The notes: generated by a model from the letters alone, not told the origin. Shown: positions 29,428-40,798, counted from the stretch's first letter. The stretch: 64,000 bases of DNA from an uncultured Prochlorococcus sp. (GCA_902587615.1 CACILY010000001.1:40887-104886); one strand, 5' to 3'. Numbers and translations are program-made.

Positions 29428-32400
29428 ATGGGATTTGTACCTTTACATAACCACAGTGATTACAGCCTCCTAGACGGAGCAAGTCAATTACCTTTGATGG
29501 TTGAAAGAGCTAAGCAGCTCGATATGCCTGCGATCGCCTTGACAGATCATGGCGTGATGTACGGAGCGATAGAACTTTTAAAGCTATGCAAGGCATCCGG
29601 AATTAAGCCGATAATTGGCAACGAAATGTATATCATTAATGGATCTATTGATGATCCCCAGCCCAAGAAAGAGCGAAGATATCACTTAGTGGTTTTAGCT
29701 AAAAATCTTGTTGGTTATCAAAACCTCGTAAAACTTACAACTATTAGTCATCTTAGGGGAATGCGTGGAAGGGGGATTTTTTCAAGGCCATGTATAGATA
29801 AGGAATTATTAATGAAATATAGTGAGGGATTAATTATCTCAACTGCTTGCTTAGGAGGTGAGATACCACAAGCCATTCTAAAAGGTCGTATTGATATCGC
29901 AAAAGAGACAGCTCTTTGGTATAAGAATGTTTTTGGATCAGACTTTTATCTTGAGATTCAAGATCATGGTTCTATTGAGGACAGAATAGTTAATGTAGAG
30001 ATTTCCAATATTGCTAGTCAATTATCTATTGATTTGATTGCAACTAATGATGCACATTATTTATCTAAAAATGATGTGGAAGCTCATGATGCATTGTTAT
30101 GTGTACTTACAGGAAAGCTTATAAGTGAGGAAAAAAGGCTCAGATATACAGGGACTGAATATATTAAATCTAAGGAAGAAATGCTTCAATTATTTTCTGA
30201 TCATCTTGATCAAGAAATAATTGTAGCAGCTATAGAAAATACCGTAAAAGTATCAGAGAAAATAGAAGATTATCCTATCTTAGGAAAATATAAGATGCCT
30301 CGGTTTCCTATACCGGATAATTTTACTCCTCTTAGTTTTTTAAGGTCTGTTTCACTAACTGGCTTGAAAGAACGGTTTGATCTTGATGATATTAATAATA
30401 TCGATAAAAGTTATCAGTTACGTATAGATCATGAGTTAAATATTATCGAACAAATGGGCTTTCCAACTTATTTCCTTGTGGTTTGGGATTATATTCGATT
30501 TGCAAGAGAAAAAGGTATTCCTGTTGGTCCCGGAAGAGGTTCGGCAGCAGGCTCACTTGTAGCCTATTCATTAGGCATTACCAATATTGATCCTGTAGAA
30601 AATGGCCTTCTTTTCGAAAGATTTTTAAATCCTGAACGTAAGTCACTTCCTGACATAGATACAGACTTTTGCATAGAAAGAAGAGGCGAAGTTATTGAAT
30701 ATGTAACTAATAAATATGGATTAGATAAGGTTGCTCAAATAATTACGTTTAATAGAATGACATCTAAGGCTGTTTTAAAGGATGTAGCAAGAGTATTAGA
30801 TATTCCATATGGTGAAGCTGATAGATTAGCAAAACTAATTCCTGTAGTCAGAGGTAAGCCTGCAAAATTATCATTTATGATTGATAAGGATACTCCGAGT
30901 AAGGAATTTAGAGATAAATATTTAAATGATCAAATCGTTAAAAAATGGGTTGATATGGCAATAAGAATAGAAGGTACAAATAAAACCTTTGGAGTTCACG
31001 CAGCTGGTGTTGTTATTGCATCTGATCCATTAGACGAGTTGGTCCCTCTCCAAAGAAATAATGATGGACAGATAATTACTCAATATTTTATGGAAGATAT
31101 TGAATCATTGGGCCTTTTGAAAATGGACTTCTTAGGTTTAAAGAATCTTACAATGATTAATAAAACAATCGAACTCTTACATAAATCTATTGGCCAAAAG
31201 TTAGATCCAGATAAATTTCCAATCAACGATCAAAAAACTTATGATCTTTTATCAAGAGGAGATTTAGAGGGCATTTTTCAACTTGAATCATCAGGAATGA
31301 GACAAATTGTTCGTGATTTAAAACCATCTAGTTTAGAAGATATATCTTCAATTCTTGCCTTGTATAGACCAGGCCCTCTTGATGCGGGATTAATTCCTAA
31401 ATTTATAAATAGAAAGCATGGTAAAGAGGAAATTGATTTTCCACATGATCTATTAATTCCTATACTTAAAGATACTTATGGAATTATGGTATATCAAGAA
31501 CAAATCATGAGAATAGCTCAGGATTTAGCTGGTTATTCTTTAGGCCAGGCTGATTTATTACGTCGCGCAATGGGTAAGAAAAAAGTATCTGAAATGCAAC
31601 GTCATAGAAGTATTTTTGTAGAAGGATCTATTGATAAAGGAGTTAAATCTGATATGGCTAATAATCTTTTTGATCAAATGGTTCTTTTCGCAGAATATTG
31701 TTTTAATAAAAGTCATTCGACCGCCTATGGAGCTGTTACTTACCAAACAGCATATTTAAAAGCTCATTATCCTGTTGCCTATATGGCCTCTTTGCTAACT
31801 GTTAATGCAGGATCAAGTGACAAAATTCAAAGGTATATTGCTAATTGTAATTCTATAGGAATAGAAGTTGTTCCACCAGATGTAAATTCTTCTGGATTTG
31901 ATTTTACTCCTAAAGATGATCATATTCTTTTTGGCCTTTCAGCTATAAAGAATCTCGGAGATAGTGCAATTAATAAGTTAATTTCTTCTAGAGAATCTGA
32001 TGGACCATTTAAATCACTTTCTGATTTTTGTGATCGAATACCTTCATCATCTTTAAATAGACGTGCAATAGAATCACTAATACATTGTGGAGCATTAGAT
32101 AGCCTTGATTTAAATGCTAACCGTGCACAATTAATTGCAGATCTAGATTATGTTCTTGAATGGGCTTCTTCACGAGCTAAAGATCGCTCTACTGGTCAAG
32201 GTAATTTATTAGACCTATTAACTCAAACTGTAAAGATTGAAGATGGTCCTAATATTTCTCAAGCGCCAAAGGCCTCAACCGTTAATGATTTTTCACCCTC
32301 TGAAAAGTTGAAACTTGAGAAGGATTTACTAGGTTTCTACCTTTCAGATCATCCTTTGAAACAACTTTCACCTCCGGCCAAATTAATTGCTCCTATCAGT

Positions 32401-32946
32401 ATCTGCAATCTTTCAGATCAACCTGACAAATTAAAAATTAGTTGTATAGCAATGATTCCAGAAATGCGCCAAGTAACTACTCGTAAAGGAGACTTGATGG
32501 CAATTCTAAAACTAGAAGACCTAACAGGTTCTTGTGATGCTGTTGTTTTCCCAAAACTTTATGACCGATTGTCGGAGCATTTAATGGTTGAAACCAGATT
32601 GCTTGTTTGGGGATCTGTTGACCGAAGGGATGATACTGTTCAATTAATCGTTGATGATTGTAGAGCTATAGATGATCTTAGATTTTTAATGATTGAGCTT
32701 GAACCTCATCAGGCTAAAGATATAAGTATTCAGCATAGGCTCAGAGAATGCTTATATAAGCATCGTCCCGCAAGAGGTGAAGTAGGAGTTAGTGTTCCTG
32801 TTGTTGCTTCTATAAGACAAGAATCAAGTATTAGCTTCGTTCGTTTTGGTCATCAATTCTGTGTACGAGATGTTGACTCTGCAGCTACTTTTTTACAAGA
32901 GAATGCTTTTAAGGCATCTTGTAGTGGCAGCCTTTTAAGTAATTAG
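29428..32946 (+). CDS. dnaE: DNA polymerase III subunit alpha
   Basis: 1172 aa; [38 protein letters not shown]. Confidence 0.97.
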   Translation: MGFVPLHNHSDYSLLDGASQLPLMVERAKQLDMPAIALTDHGVMYGAIELLKLCKASGIKPIIGNEMYIINGSIDDPQPKKERRYHLVVLAKNLVGYQNLVKLTTISHLRGMRGRGIFSRPCIDKELLMKYSEGLIISTACLGGEIPQAILKGRIDIAKETALWYKNVFGSDFYLEIQDHGSIEDRIVNVEISNIASQLSIDLIATNDAHYLSKNDVEAHDALLCVLTGKLISEEKRLRYTGTEYIKSKEEMLQLFSDHLDQEIIVAAIENTVKVSEKIEDYPILGKYKMPRFPIPDNFTPLSFLRSVSLTGLKERFDLDDINNIDKSYQLRIDHELNIIEQMGFPTYFLVVWDYIRFAREKGIPVGPGRGSAAGSLVAYSLGITNIDPVENGLLFERFLNPERKSLPDIDTDFCIERRGEVIEYVTNKYGLDKVAQIITFNRMTSKAVLKDVARVLDIPYGEADRLAKLIPVVRGKPAKLSFMIDKDTPSKEFRDKYLNDQIVKKWVDMAIRIEGTNKTFGVHAAGVVIASDPLDELVPLQRNNDGQIITQYFMEDIESLGLLKMDFLGLKNLTMINKTIELLHKSIGQKLDPDKFPINDQKTYDLLSRGDLEGIFQLESSGMRQIVRDLKPSSLEDISSILALYRPGPLDAGLIPKFINRKHGKEEIDFPHDLLIPILKDTYGIMVYQEQIMRIAQDLAGYSLGQADLLRRAMGKKKVSEMQRHRSIFVEGSIDKGVKSDMANNLFDQMVLFAEYCFNKSHSTAYGAVTYQTAYLKAHYPVAYMASLLTVNAGSSDKIQRYIANCNSIGIEVVPPDVNSSGFDFTPKDDHILFGLSAIKNLGDSAINKLISSRESDGPFKSLSDFCDRIPSSSLNRRAIESLIHCGALDSLDLNANRAQLIADLDYVLEWASSRAKDRSTGQGNLLDLLTQTVKIEDGPNISQAPKASTVNDFSPSEKLKLEKDLLGFYLSDHPLKQLSPPAKLIAPISICNLSDQPDKLKISCIAMIPEMRQVTTRKGDLMAILKLEDLTGSCDAVVFPKLYDRLSEHLMVETRLLVWGSVDRRDDTVQLIVDDCRAIDDLRFLMIELEPHQAKDISIQHRLRECLYKHRPARGEVGVSVPVVASIRQESSISFVRFGHQFCVRDVDSAATFLQENAFKASCSGSLLSN

Positions 32947-32956
32947 ATGATTTTTA

Positions 32957-33355
32957 TCAGTTTCCCTTGGCTTTAAAGGCGGCTTTCATTTTTTGTATAT
33001 TAGGACCAATATTCTCTATTCCCAAAAAACTACCCTTTTCTTTCTCCCAACTAGCAGAAAGTATTCCATAACTTAATCCAATTAATCCTAATAGGAAAAA
33101 TGTACCAGATAAAAGTAATGTAAGTGCAGGAGCTATCTCTGCTATACCTTTAGTAATTAGAACATAACTGATAACAAATACACCCATACCACAAATAGTA
33201 GGTAAACCTGTTGTAAATAGGACTCTTCTAGCCATTCTGTTGGCTATTGGTTTGGGAATACCTTCATCTTTTTTATTTGATTTTGATTGTTTACTCTTGC
33301 TATTAGTTTCAATAGTCTTATCTTTATTATTCTTAAATCCAGTTGTGTTTTCCAT
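32957..33355 (-). CDS. PAM68-like photosystem II assembly protein (DUF3464)
   Basis: PKPIANRMARRVLFTTGLPTICGMGVFVISYVLI...SYGILSASWEKE. Confidence 0.82.
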   Translation of the reverse strand: MENTTGFKNNKDKTIETNSKSKQSKSNKKDEGIPKPIANRMARRVLFTTGLPTICGMGVFVISYVLITKGIAEIAPALTLLLSGTFFLLGLIGLSYGILSASWEKEKGSFLGIENIGPNIQKMKAAFKAKGN

Positions 33356-33413
33356 TTGTAATTATCAATTATTATTTTTTATAATAGGTGATACAAATAA
33401 TATATCGATTGGC

Positions 33414-33683
33414 TTAACCTCTGATTGCAAGCTTATTTATTAGCTCTATATATCTTTTTTCACTTTTGGCCCTTATATAATTAAGTAAACGCTTCCTTTG
33501 ACCAATCATCTTAAGAAGACCCTGTCTAGAGGAAAAGTCATGACTGTTGTTTTGAAGGTGGTCGCTAAGATTTGAAATTCTTTTGCTGAGCATGGCAACT
33601 TGAACGTCAGCTGAACCTGTATCACTTGAGTGGGTCTGATGTTCATTGATAAGTTTTTGTTTCTCTTCTGTATTAAGAGTCAT
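33414..33683 (-). CDS. rpsO: 30S ribosomal protein S15
   Basis: [26 protein letters not shown]...[16 protein letters not shown]. Confidence 0.96.
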   Translation of the reverse strand: MTLNTEEKQKLINEHQTHSSDTGSADVQVAMLSKRISNLSDHLQNNSHDFSSRQGLLKMIGQRKRLLNYIRAKSEKRYIELINKLAIRG

Positions 33684-33728
33684 GTTGTGCAGGCGTTACT
33701 TTTTATTGCGTATTTAGATTTTAACTCC

Positions 33729-34421
33729 TCAGGTCCCTTTTGAAGAATGTTTGTGATTTAGCTCTAGTAGTATTTCTTTAAGGATCTCGTCGAAAAGGGT
33801 TGTATCGATTGGTATAACTTTGTTATTTAGAGCATGAGAGTGAATTGATGTACTCAAAACATTCGATAAGGCTAGATTTATTTCTTTTTCGTCGTAAGAA
33901 AGGGATTTTAGAGTTTCTTTGAGATCATCTTTTATAGTGTTTAACTGATTTTCTTTTTGGTATGAGTTTGTATCTTTACTTATGGTTATAGGTGGAATAT
34001 CAGTCGTCAAATCATCAATCTTATTCTTTAATTCAACTGACAACCTTTCTGCCATTCGTTTCCCTACTCCTGGACATTTAATTAACCTTTCTATATCTTT
34101 ATTTGAAATTGCATCCCATAAATCATTTATTGAACAGTTATCGAGAAGTGACATCGCAATTTTAGGACCAATACCATTAACAGTTATTATTTTCCGAAAA
34201 AAATCTCGTTCAACTCTTTTTTCAAATCCGTATAATATTATAGCATCTTCTCTATTTACTTGATGAATCCAAAAATTAACTTTTGATTCCAATTTAATGA
34301 TATTTATCAGTCTATTTAGAATTAGAATTTCATATCCAATTCCTCCACATACAACTATTGCAATTTTTTTTGAGTTTTGATTCCACTTTTCTATTAATTT
34401 ACCTTCGATCCAGCTTATCAT
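33729..34421 (-). CDS. ruvA: Holliday junction DNA helicase RuvA
   Basis: MISWIEGKLIE...TVNGIGPKIAMSLLD...KCPGVGKRMAERLSVELK. Confidence 0.93.
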   Translation of the reverse strand: MISWIEGKLIEKWNQNSKKIAIVVCGGIGYEILILNRLINIIKLESKVNFWIHQVNREDAIILYGFEKRVERDFFRKIITVNGIGPKIAMSLLDNCSINDLWDAISNKDIERLIKCPGVGKRMAERLSVELKNKIDDLTTDIPPITISKDTNSYQKENQLNTIKDDLKETLKSLSYDEKEINLALSNVLSTSIHSHALNNKVIPIDTTLFDEILKEILLELNHKHSSKGT

Positions 34422-34489
34422 TAGCTTTTAGGTACCTATAGATGATTCTCTATATTAATAGAGTTTAGTTTGGGATTAAATTATGAAAT

Positions 34490-34535
34490 AAACAATAAAC
34501 ATTAAATTCATTCATGAATTTAATGTTTATTGTTT
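34490..34535 (-). terminator. Perfect 22-bp inverted repeat, 2-nt loop; candidate terminator for the 34546..34929 gene
   Basis: aaacaataaacattaaattcat-tc-atgaatttaatgtttattgttt, immediately downstream of the minus-strand CDS. Confidence 0.6.
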
Positions 34536-34545
34536 TGATTTATTA

Positions 34546-34929
34546 TTAGCCGCCGTCTATTTGACAGCCAATCATTGCACCACCAACTACTCCAGCTGGT
34601 ACCGCCCACAATCTTCCTTTACCTCTAGATCCAGAGGCAGCTAGACCTCCTCCTAGGAGCCCTCCTATAAGAGTTCCTTCTTTGCAATCATTAGTGTCTG
34701 TTTCTACTTGCTGACCATTACAAGGTACTTCCACATATTCATACCAGTTTCTTACGTAACCAGGTGTTTCTGGAGTGCCTGGTATGAACTCCTCTCTATA
34801 TTCTCTCCTAGTACAAGTTCTCATACTTGTAGCAGTTCTACCATTTACCCTGCGGTATGATGGAATGTCTTCTGAATGTGCTGGATAACTCGCACTTGCA
34901 GCTATAAGAAGTGCTAGTAAGAGTTTCAT
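34546..34929 (-). CDS. Secreted glycine-zipper-like hypothetical protein
   Basis: Signal peptide MKLLLALLIAASASYPAHS; GTLIGGLLGGGLAASGSRGKGR...GGAMIG. Confidence 0.65.
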   Translation of the reverse strand: MKLLLALLIAASASYPAHSEDIPSYRRVNGRTATSMRTCTRREYREEFIPGTPETPGYVRNWYEYVEVPCNGQQVETDTNDCKEGTLIGGLLGGGLAASGSRGKGRLWAVPAGVVGGAMIGCQIDGG

Positions 34930-34953
34930 GGCTTTACTCGAATGAATATTGAT

Positions 34954-35844
34954 CTAGGTGATATCTATTCTAGCGCTAACGCTTATAAGTGTCGCAGAAA
35001 GAATAAATACCCCTCCTATCGCAATATACTCATTAATTGGTTCCGAGAAAATTAAAACGCCCCACAAAGTTGCAAATAGTACTTGTGAATAGTTGAAAGA
35101 ACTAGCCTGTGCAGCAGGTAACAATTTCAATCCTTGGGTAATCCATAGTTGTCCCATCTGTGTAGTTATACCTATTCCCAAAAGCCACACCCACTCAATT
35201 CCTATAGGAATTATAGAATTATTAATTAAGAAGGGTAATGATACGGGAACTGAGATTAGAGGGAAATAATGAATAATAACTAGAGGATGTTCCTTTTTTG
35301 ATAACTGTCTCACACATATATATGCAAATGCAGTAAGTAATGCACCACTTAATCCAATTAATAGAGCAGTTATTGATATCTCTTGAGAGTTTGTTGTTAG
35401 CCAATCTGGCTGCAATACTAATAATATTCCTATCCATCCACTAATTATCGCTAAAACTATTCTTTTCCTCAATTTTTCCTTTAAAAATATCGAGGCTAAT
35501 ATCGCAATAAATGTTGGATAAGTATATTGAATAATTGTTGCAGGTGCTATAGGCATATCTCCAATGGCTTTAAATATACAGAAAAGGGCTCCAGTACCCA
35601 TTATCCCTCTTACAATTAAAAGCTTTTTATTGTTACCCCATGGATTAACTTTTAATCTCCATAACATCGCTCTTGTCATTATTAGACTTATTATTGCGCG
35701 GGTAAATACAATCTCTGGAACTGGTATACGTCCTTGTAAATGCTTGACGCATACTGTCATTAAACTAAAGGAAAAACCGCTAGCAAGAAGAGCTATAGAT
35801 CCAGAAAACTTCAAGGATAGTTGCTTCTTACTTATCAGATTCAT
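34954..35844 (-). CDS. EamA/DMT family permease
   Basis: About 10 TM helices, repeated EamA-like halves (GTGALFCIFKAIGDMPIAPATIIQYTYPTF). Confidence 0.85.
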   Translation of the reverse strand: MNLISKKQLSLKFSGSIALLASGFSFSLMTVCVKHLQGRIPVPEIVFTRAIISLIMTRAMLWRLKVNPWGNNKKLLIVRGIMGTGALFCIFKAIGDMPIAPATIIQYTYPTFIAILASIFLKEKLRKRIVLAIISGWIGILLVLQPDWLTTNSQEISITALLIGLSGALLTAFAYICVRQLSKKEHPLVIIHYFPLISVPVSLPFLINNSIIPIGIEWVWLLGIGITTQMGQLWITQGLKLLPAAQASSFNYSQVLFATLWGVLIFSEPINEYIAIGGVFILSATLISVSARIDIT

Positions 35845-35963
35845 TTTGAATTACTATAATTGATTATTTTCGTGGGTTTCGATTTGTATTGTGATAATCA
35901 ATCTCTAAATATTATTTTTACCATTTCTACCTAGACGATTTCTACTTACGTTATCAAAATATA

Positions 35964-38021
35964 TTGATGACACCTCCACGTTTTCACCCGCGAACTATTG
36001 ATGCCGTTAAAGAACGGGCTGATATCGTTGATGTTGTTGGAGAACATGTTGTTTTAAAAAAAAGAGGTAGAGAGTTTGTAGGTATATGTCCTTTCCATGA
36101 CGACAGTAAACCATCAATGACTGTTTCTCCTGCGAAACAGTTTTATTACTGTTTCTCCTGTGGTGCTGGTGGAAATTCGATTAAATTTTTAATGGAATTT
36201 CAGAGGTTAAGTTTTTCAGATGTCGTCTTAGAGTTAGCACGCAAATATCAACTTCCAGTTGAAACCTTAGATGCTCCTCAGCAAGAAAGATTACGTAAGC
36301 AGTTATCTCGGAAGGAAGAACTACATGCAGTATTAAACCTTGCTCTTGGTTGGTTTCGTACTCAGTTGATAAATCCTATAGGAAATGATGCTCTGAACTA
36401 TTTAACTAATGTCAGATCTCTTTCAAAAGGTACTATTGATAATTTTGAATTGGGGTATGCTCCAAATCAATGGGACGGGCTTTTAAATTATCTGAATAGA
36501 GTTCATAACATTTCTAATGAGCTAATCGAAGCATCAGGGCTTATTGTCTCAAGAAAAAATGATGGTGGTTTTTATGACAGATTTAGAAATAGAGTGATAG
36601 TTCCCATCCATGATAGACAAAAAAGAGTTATTGGTTTTGGAGGTAGAAGTTTAGACGGCTCTGAACCTAAATATCTTAATTCTCCGGAGACAGAAATTTT
36701 TCAAAAGGGTCAAAACCTATTTGCTCTTGATAAAGCTGTTAATTCCATCCGCAAGAATGATTGTTCAGTTGTTGTAGAAGGATATTTTGACGTAATAGCT
36801 CTTCACGACGCAGGAATTAAAAATTCAGTTGCATCACTAGGCACTGCATTAAGTAGCCAACAGATAACTCAGTTATGTAGATGTATGGATAGTAAAAGGA
36901 TATTCCTTAATTTTGATACTGATGGTGCAGGCACACGTGCAGCGACACGAGCTATTAAGGAAGTAGAGCATCTCGCAATGCAGGGTCAACTAGAACTTAG
37001 AGTACTTGAACTTCCGTCTGGTAAGGACCCGGATGAATTCCTTAAGAAGAATACTCCTGCTGATTACAACGCTTTATTGAAGAAAGCACCTCTTTGGCTT
37101 GATTGGCAGATAGATCAAGTTTTAAAAGGCCTGGATTTGAGAAAGGCAGATCAATTTCAATTAGCTGTTACAGGTGTAGTTAAATTACTAGGCAAATTAC
37201 CTCCTTCTGCGTTACGAACCCATTACCTTCAAAAGGTTTCCGAGCTCTTAAGTGGTGGACATGCACGTTTATCACTTCAATTAGAAGAAGATCTAAGAAA
37301 ACAAATAAAAGGTCAACGTTGGCATGGCCAATCTAAACGGCACGAACAACCCGGTGATGCAACTTTGAAAGAAAGAAGTGAGGCAGAAATTCTACGGCTT
37401 TATCTTCATTGTTCTAATGACAGAGTTCAAATTCGTAGGGAATTAAGAGTTCGAGAAATCGAACATTTTGCTTTCATCCATCATCGCCTCTTATGGGCCG
37501 CTATAAGTGATATAGAAGAGAAACTTGTTGGTGCTAATCGTTTAGAACAAATTAATAAGGGAAATGATAATGGAACCGACTTGTCTCAAATTGATTTGAC
37601 ACAACAAATTTTCGATCAATTTCTTCTTGAACACGTTGAGCTTGTGGATCGTATTACTCCACTTTTGAAACCCAATGAACTTCAAATGACAGAGATGTCT
37701 CAACCACTTATTCAATTGAGAGGTGCTGCTGCTGTTTTAGAACGTCAAAAAGCTCTTAAGAGATGTAGACATTTGATCGAGTCCTGGAGCTCACAAAGAC
37801 TTAAGACTCTTGAAGAATGTATTGCATGCCTTATCGAGCAGGATAAAGAAAATTCTTCTGAGTCTCAAGAAATGCAAACTCAAATTGATCAAATGTTTGA
37901 GAAATTAAACGTTGATGCTTTGAACTTTCAAGAACTCTATTATAGCGAACGTAAACATATTCTTCATCTAGATAAACAAAGATGCTCGACATACGAGTCT
38001 GTATCGAACATTAAGGAATAG
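35964..38021 (+). CDS. dnaG: DNA primase
   Basis: CPFHDDSKPSM...YYCFSCGAGGN zinc finger; VVEGYFDVIALHDAG. Confidence 0.96.
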   Translation: MMTPPRFHPRTIDAVKERADIVDVVGEHVVLKKRGREFVGICPFHDDSKPSMTVSPAKQFYYCFSCGAGGNSIKFLMEFQRLSFSDVVLELARKYQLPVETLDAPQQERLRKQLSRKEELHAVLNLALGWFRTQLINPIGNDALNYLTNVRSLSKGTIDNFELGYAPNQWDGLLNYLNRVHNISNELIEASGLIVSRKNDGGFYDRFRNRVIVPIHDRQKRVIGFGGRSLDGSEPKYLNSPETEIFQKGQNLFALDKAVNSIRKNDCSVVVEGYFDVIALHDAGIKNSVASLGTALSSQQITQLCRCMDSKRIFLNFDTDGAGTRAATRAIKEVEHLAMQGQLELRVLELPSGKDPDEFLKKNTPADYNALLKKAPLWLDWQIDQVLKGLDLRKADQFQLAVTGVVKLLGKLPPSALRTHYLQKVSELLSGGHARLSLQLEEDLRKQIKGQRWHGQSKRHEQPGDATLKERSEAEILRLYLHCSNDRVQIRRELRVREIEHFAFIHHRLLWAAISDIEEKLVGANRLEQINKGNDNGTDLSQIDLTQQIFDQFLLEHVELVDRITPLLKPNELQMTEMSQPLIQLRGAAAVLERQKALKRCRHLIESWSSQRLKTLEECIACLIEQDKENSSESQEMQTQIDQMFEKLNVDALNFQELYYSERKHILHLDKQRCSTYESVSNIKE

Positions 38022-38045
38022 ATTACTTCTATAATCGTCTATCCC

Positions 38046-38510
38046 TTAAAAACAATACTTTTTCAATGCTTTTATGACGTATTTAGGCTTGTCTTCAAGC
38101 GCATAAGCTTCATATTCCTTCTCTCTGTTACCTGATACGGATACAGAGCCCTCTAATGCCTCAGTTTTATATGGATGAATTTTTAGTTTCTTTTTTTCTA
38201 TAAGATCCACTGTGTTTCCATTATTACAGTCTTGAGCTATATGAATAGACTCATGTCTTAATGCTCTTCTGATATATATGCCTGTTCTATCTAACTCGTC
38301 ATTAGGTCTAAGTTTCGTTATAAAGTAACCGCCTCTCTTCTTAGCATTATCTGTACATATTACTACTTTACGTTGTCGTCTTTTTAAAAAACCAACAAAC
38401 TCTTCGCCTATTAAGCATAATGGAGTATTTTCTTCTACTGAATAATCCGCCTTATATAGCAATTCTAGGATCTCTATTTCTCTTGCGTTTAGAAATGTCA
38501 GAAACTCCAT
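38046..38510 (-). CDS. Small HExxH-containing (zincin-like) hypothetical protein
   Basis: ALRHESIHIAQDCNNGN...EKEYEAYALEDKPKYV. Confidence 0.6.
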   Translation of the reverse strand: MEFLTFLNAREIEILELLYKADYSVEENTPLCLIGEEFVGFLKRRQRKVVICTDNAKKRGGYFITKLRPNDELDRTGIYIRRALRHESIHIAQDCNNGNTVDLIEKKKLKIHPYKTEALEGSVSVSGNREKEYEAYALEDKPKYVIKALKKYCF

Positions 38511-38557
38511 TCTTTCTCTTTACTATGATCTCATATCAAAATCTATATTACCAGTAA

Positions 38558-39829
38558 CTATGCTTTTAAAATAGGTATCTCATTAAGTCTTGTTGTTGCT
38601 GCTTTACTTAGTCTTTCTCGCTTCATTTGCCAATTTTGTTTTATTCCACACGCACACCAAGTGATAGTATTTTTTCCGTATCTCTTATTTAGATTGTCGA
38701 TAACATCCATTAGTTTCTCCTGCTTTTGTTTTGATAAATTGTTTGTTTCTTGAAAGAGATGTTGTTGTAAAAAATTTGGCTTTTGAAGTTTTTGCATGAT
38801 TACACCTGCTTTGATGAATGGATATCCTTCCTGGAATATTTGTTTAGTCAATGAAAGCGAGCTAGACAGAAGAATATTAGTGTTATTAGTAGGTATATCC
38901 AGTGTTTTTGTAGCTGTTTTACTATAATAATTTGATTTGTAAGAACTGGTTTTAATGAATATGCTTATAGCACCTGCTAATTGGTTTTGAATACGTAGCT
39001 TTTCACTAGCACGTACTACATAACTAGCTATTGCTTGTCGTAATTCGCTCTCATCTGTAATAGGTTTATTAAAACTTCTACTTACGCAAGTTTCCTTTTT
39101 ATCATTTTCAATTGTAAATCGTGAGCATGATTCTCCACGTAACTCATGTTGTATGCGTAAACCTTTTATTCCGGATTGTCTTTTTAAGAAGTTACTTGGC
39201 ATATCCCTTAACTGACGAGCTGTTTTAATTCCATGTAGTCGACACCAATATGCAAGCTTGTGGCCAATACCCCATACGTTTTCTATTTCAATCATTTCAA
39301 GCCACTCATCTGGATTATCTACAGTTGTTATGTCAAAAACACTTGCATTAGTTATTACACTTTTAGCTAAGTAATTGGAAGCTTTGGCTTGCCCTTTGCT
39401 TGAACCAATACCAATGGCTATTGATAAGCCGAGATTCTGATATATAAGTGATCGCAGTTGATATGCCCATGGAGTTAATTGAGAATGAGAGGGTCTAGTT
39501 ATTTTGCAAAAGGCTTCGTCAATTGAATATATATCCAATTCCTCGCAGTGACCTTTTAATAATTCCATTAAGCGCTTACTCATGTCCCCATAAAGTTCGT
39601 AATTTGAACTACGTATCTGCACTCCATGGCTTTTTAACGTATGGGCTACTTTGTAATAGGGTGCTCCCATTTTGATATTAAGACTTCGAGCTTCCGCATT
39701 GCGAGAGATAATACAGCCATCGTTATTGGAAAGAACAACCAATGGTTTGTTTTTGAGTGATGGATCAAATACTTTTTCACATGATGCATAAAAATTATTG
39801 CAGTCAATTAATGCGATAGCTCTAGTCAT
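38558..39829 (-). CDS. umuC: Y-family DNA polymerase V subunit
   Basis: ALIDCNNFYASCEKVFDPSLKNKPLVVLSNNDGCIISRNAEA; YSIDEAFC. Confidence 0.95.
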   Translation of the reverse strand: MTRAIALIDCNNFYASCEKVFDPSLKNKPLVVLSNNDGCIISRNAEARSLNIKMGAPYYKVAHTLKSHGVQIRSSNYELYGDMSKRLMELLKGHCEELDIYSIDEAFCKITRPSHSQLTPWAYQLRSLIYQNLGLSIAIGIGSSKGQAKASNYLAKSVITNASVFDITTVDNPDEWLEMIEIENVWGIGHKLAYWCRLHGIKTARQLRDMPSNFLKRQSGIKGLRIQHELRGESCSRFTIENDKKETCVSRSFNKPITDESELRQAIASYVVRASEKLRIQNQLAGAISIFIKTSSYKSNYYSKTATKTLDIPTNNTNILLSSSLSLTKQIFQEGYPFIKAGVIMQKLQKPNFLQQHLFQETNNLSKQKQEKLMDVIDNLNKRYGKNTITWCACGIKQNWQMKRERLSKAATTRLNEIPILKA

Positions 39830-39846
39830 ATAATTCTAGAAATTTG

Positions 39847-40278
39847 TTATAGGCTGTGAATTGAATGTATGGCTACACCCCAGATCTCGACATTTTCGTA
39901 AAGACTTAAATTGATTCGTGGGTATTCTGGATTTTCAGCTTCTAAGTAAAGACTTTCTTTATACTTCACAAGCCTTTTTAAAGTAAATGAACCATCTAAA
40001 ATAACTACCACGATTCGACCTAGATGTGGATGGATACTACGGTCTACGATTAATAAATCACCATCATTGATGCCTGCGTTAGTCATCGAGTAACCACTTA
40101 CACGTAGAAAAAAAGTACTCGAAGGGTGCTTGATTAAATGTTCATTAAGATCAATTCCAAAGTCAGTGTAGTCGTCAGCAGGAGAAGGAAAACCTGCTGC
40201 TATATATTCATTTGCAAGTGGCAGAGGAACAGGTAAAAGTTTGCTTTTCAAGGAAAGCGGTAGCTCGGTAAATTCCAC
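39847..40278 (-). CDS. umuD: UmuD-like S24 autoprotease
   Basis: IAAGFPSPADDY cleavage region, VSGYSMTNAGINDGDLLIVDRS (Ser), GSFTLKRL (Lys). Confidence 0.93.
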   Translation of the reverse strand: MEFTELPLSLKSKLLPVPLPLANEYIAAGFPSPADDYTDFGIDLNEHLIKHPSSTFFLRVSGYSMTNAGINDGDLLIVDRSIHPHLGRIVVVILDGSFTLKRLVKYKESLYLEAENPEYPRINLSLYENVEIWGVAIHSIHSL

Positions 40279-40299
40279 GTAAATTGAACCTTAGGTAGT

Positions 40300-40313
40300 A
40301 GTATACTAGTACT
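40300..40313 (-). promoter_or_regulatory. Candidate LexA/SOS box upstream of umuDC
   Basis: Minus strand AGTACTAGTATACT matches the cyanobacterial LexA consensus RGTACNNNDGTWCB with one mismatch, about 21 nt from the umuD start. Confidence 0.5.
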
Positions 40314-40346
40314 AATACCCTTATCCCGTCGATATGGGTTAAATCT

Positions 40347-40784
40347 TTAGCTTCTGTGATAAGGGCTGCGTGTGAGGATTGATTGAGCTCTATATATTTG
40401 CTCAACGAGTATTAGGCGTGCTAATTCATGAGGGAAGGTGAGAGGAGATAAGCTTAAATTCCAATAGCAAATATCTTGAAGTTCAGTATGCAAGCCGTTA
40501 GCTCCACCAATAGCAAAAACAAGACGTTGGTTCCCAATGTTGTTTAGACGTTCTGCAAATTGCACGGAGGAAAGTTGAATTCCTCTTTCATTGAGAAGTA
40601 TTAATAGCTCATTGGGTTTGATGGAAGAGCGAATAGCTAATGCTTCCTTTGTTATAGTGCTGTCACGTAACTCAGTGATAGTAAGTCCTTTTAATCGATT
40701 TAGATATATAGAAATACCAGATTGAATCCAATCCTTTTTTATTTTGCCAATGGCTAAAATACGATAACGAGATAAATTAAGCAA
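40347..40784 (-). CDS. rlmH: 23S rRNA pseudouridine-1915 N3-methyltransferase
   Basis: LVFAIGGANGLH...LSPLTFPHELARLILVEQIYRAQSILTRSPYHR. Confidence 0.94.
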   Translation of the reverse strand: MLNLSRYRILAIGKIKKDWIQSGISIYLNRLKGLTITELRDSTITKEALAIRSSIKPNELLILLNERGIQLSSVQFAERLNNIGNQRLVFAIGGANGLHTELQDICYWNLSLSPLTFPHELARLILVEQIYRAQSILTRSPYHRS

Positions 40785-40798
40785 AGGACTTAAATAAA

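Noticed and set aside
38011-38049. Imperfect inverted repeat ttaaggaataga...tctatcccttaa between dnaG and the HExxH gene
   Set aside because: One mismatch and a long loop; a possible bidirectional terminator but too weak to claim.
40208-40405. 65-aa minus ORF spanning umuD 5' end and rlmH 3' end
   Set aside because: Overlaps two good genes and the candidate LexA box; not plausible.
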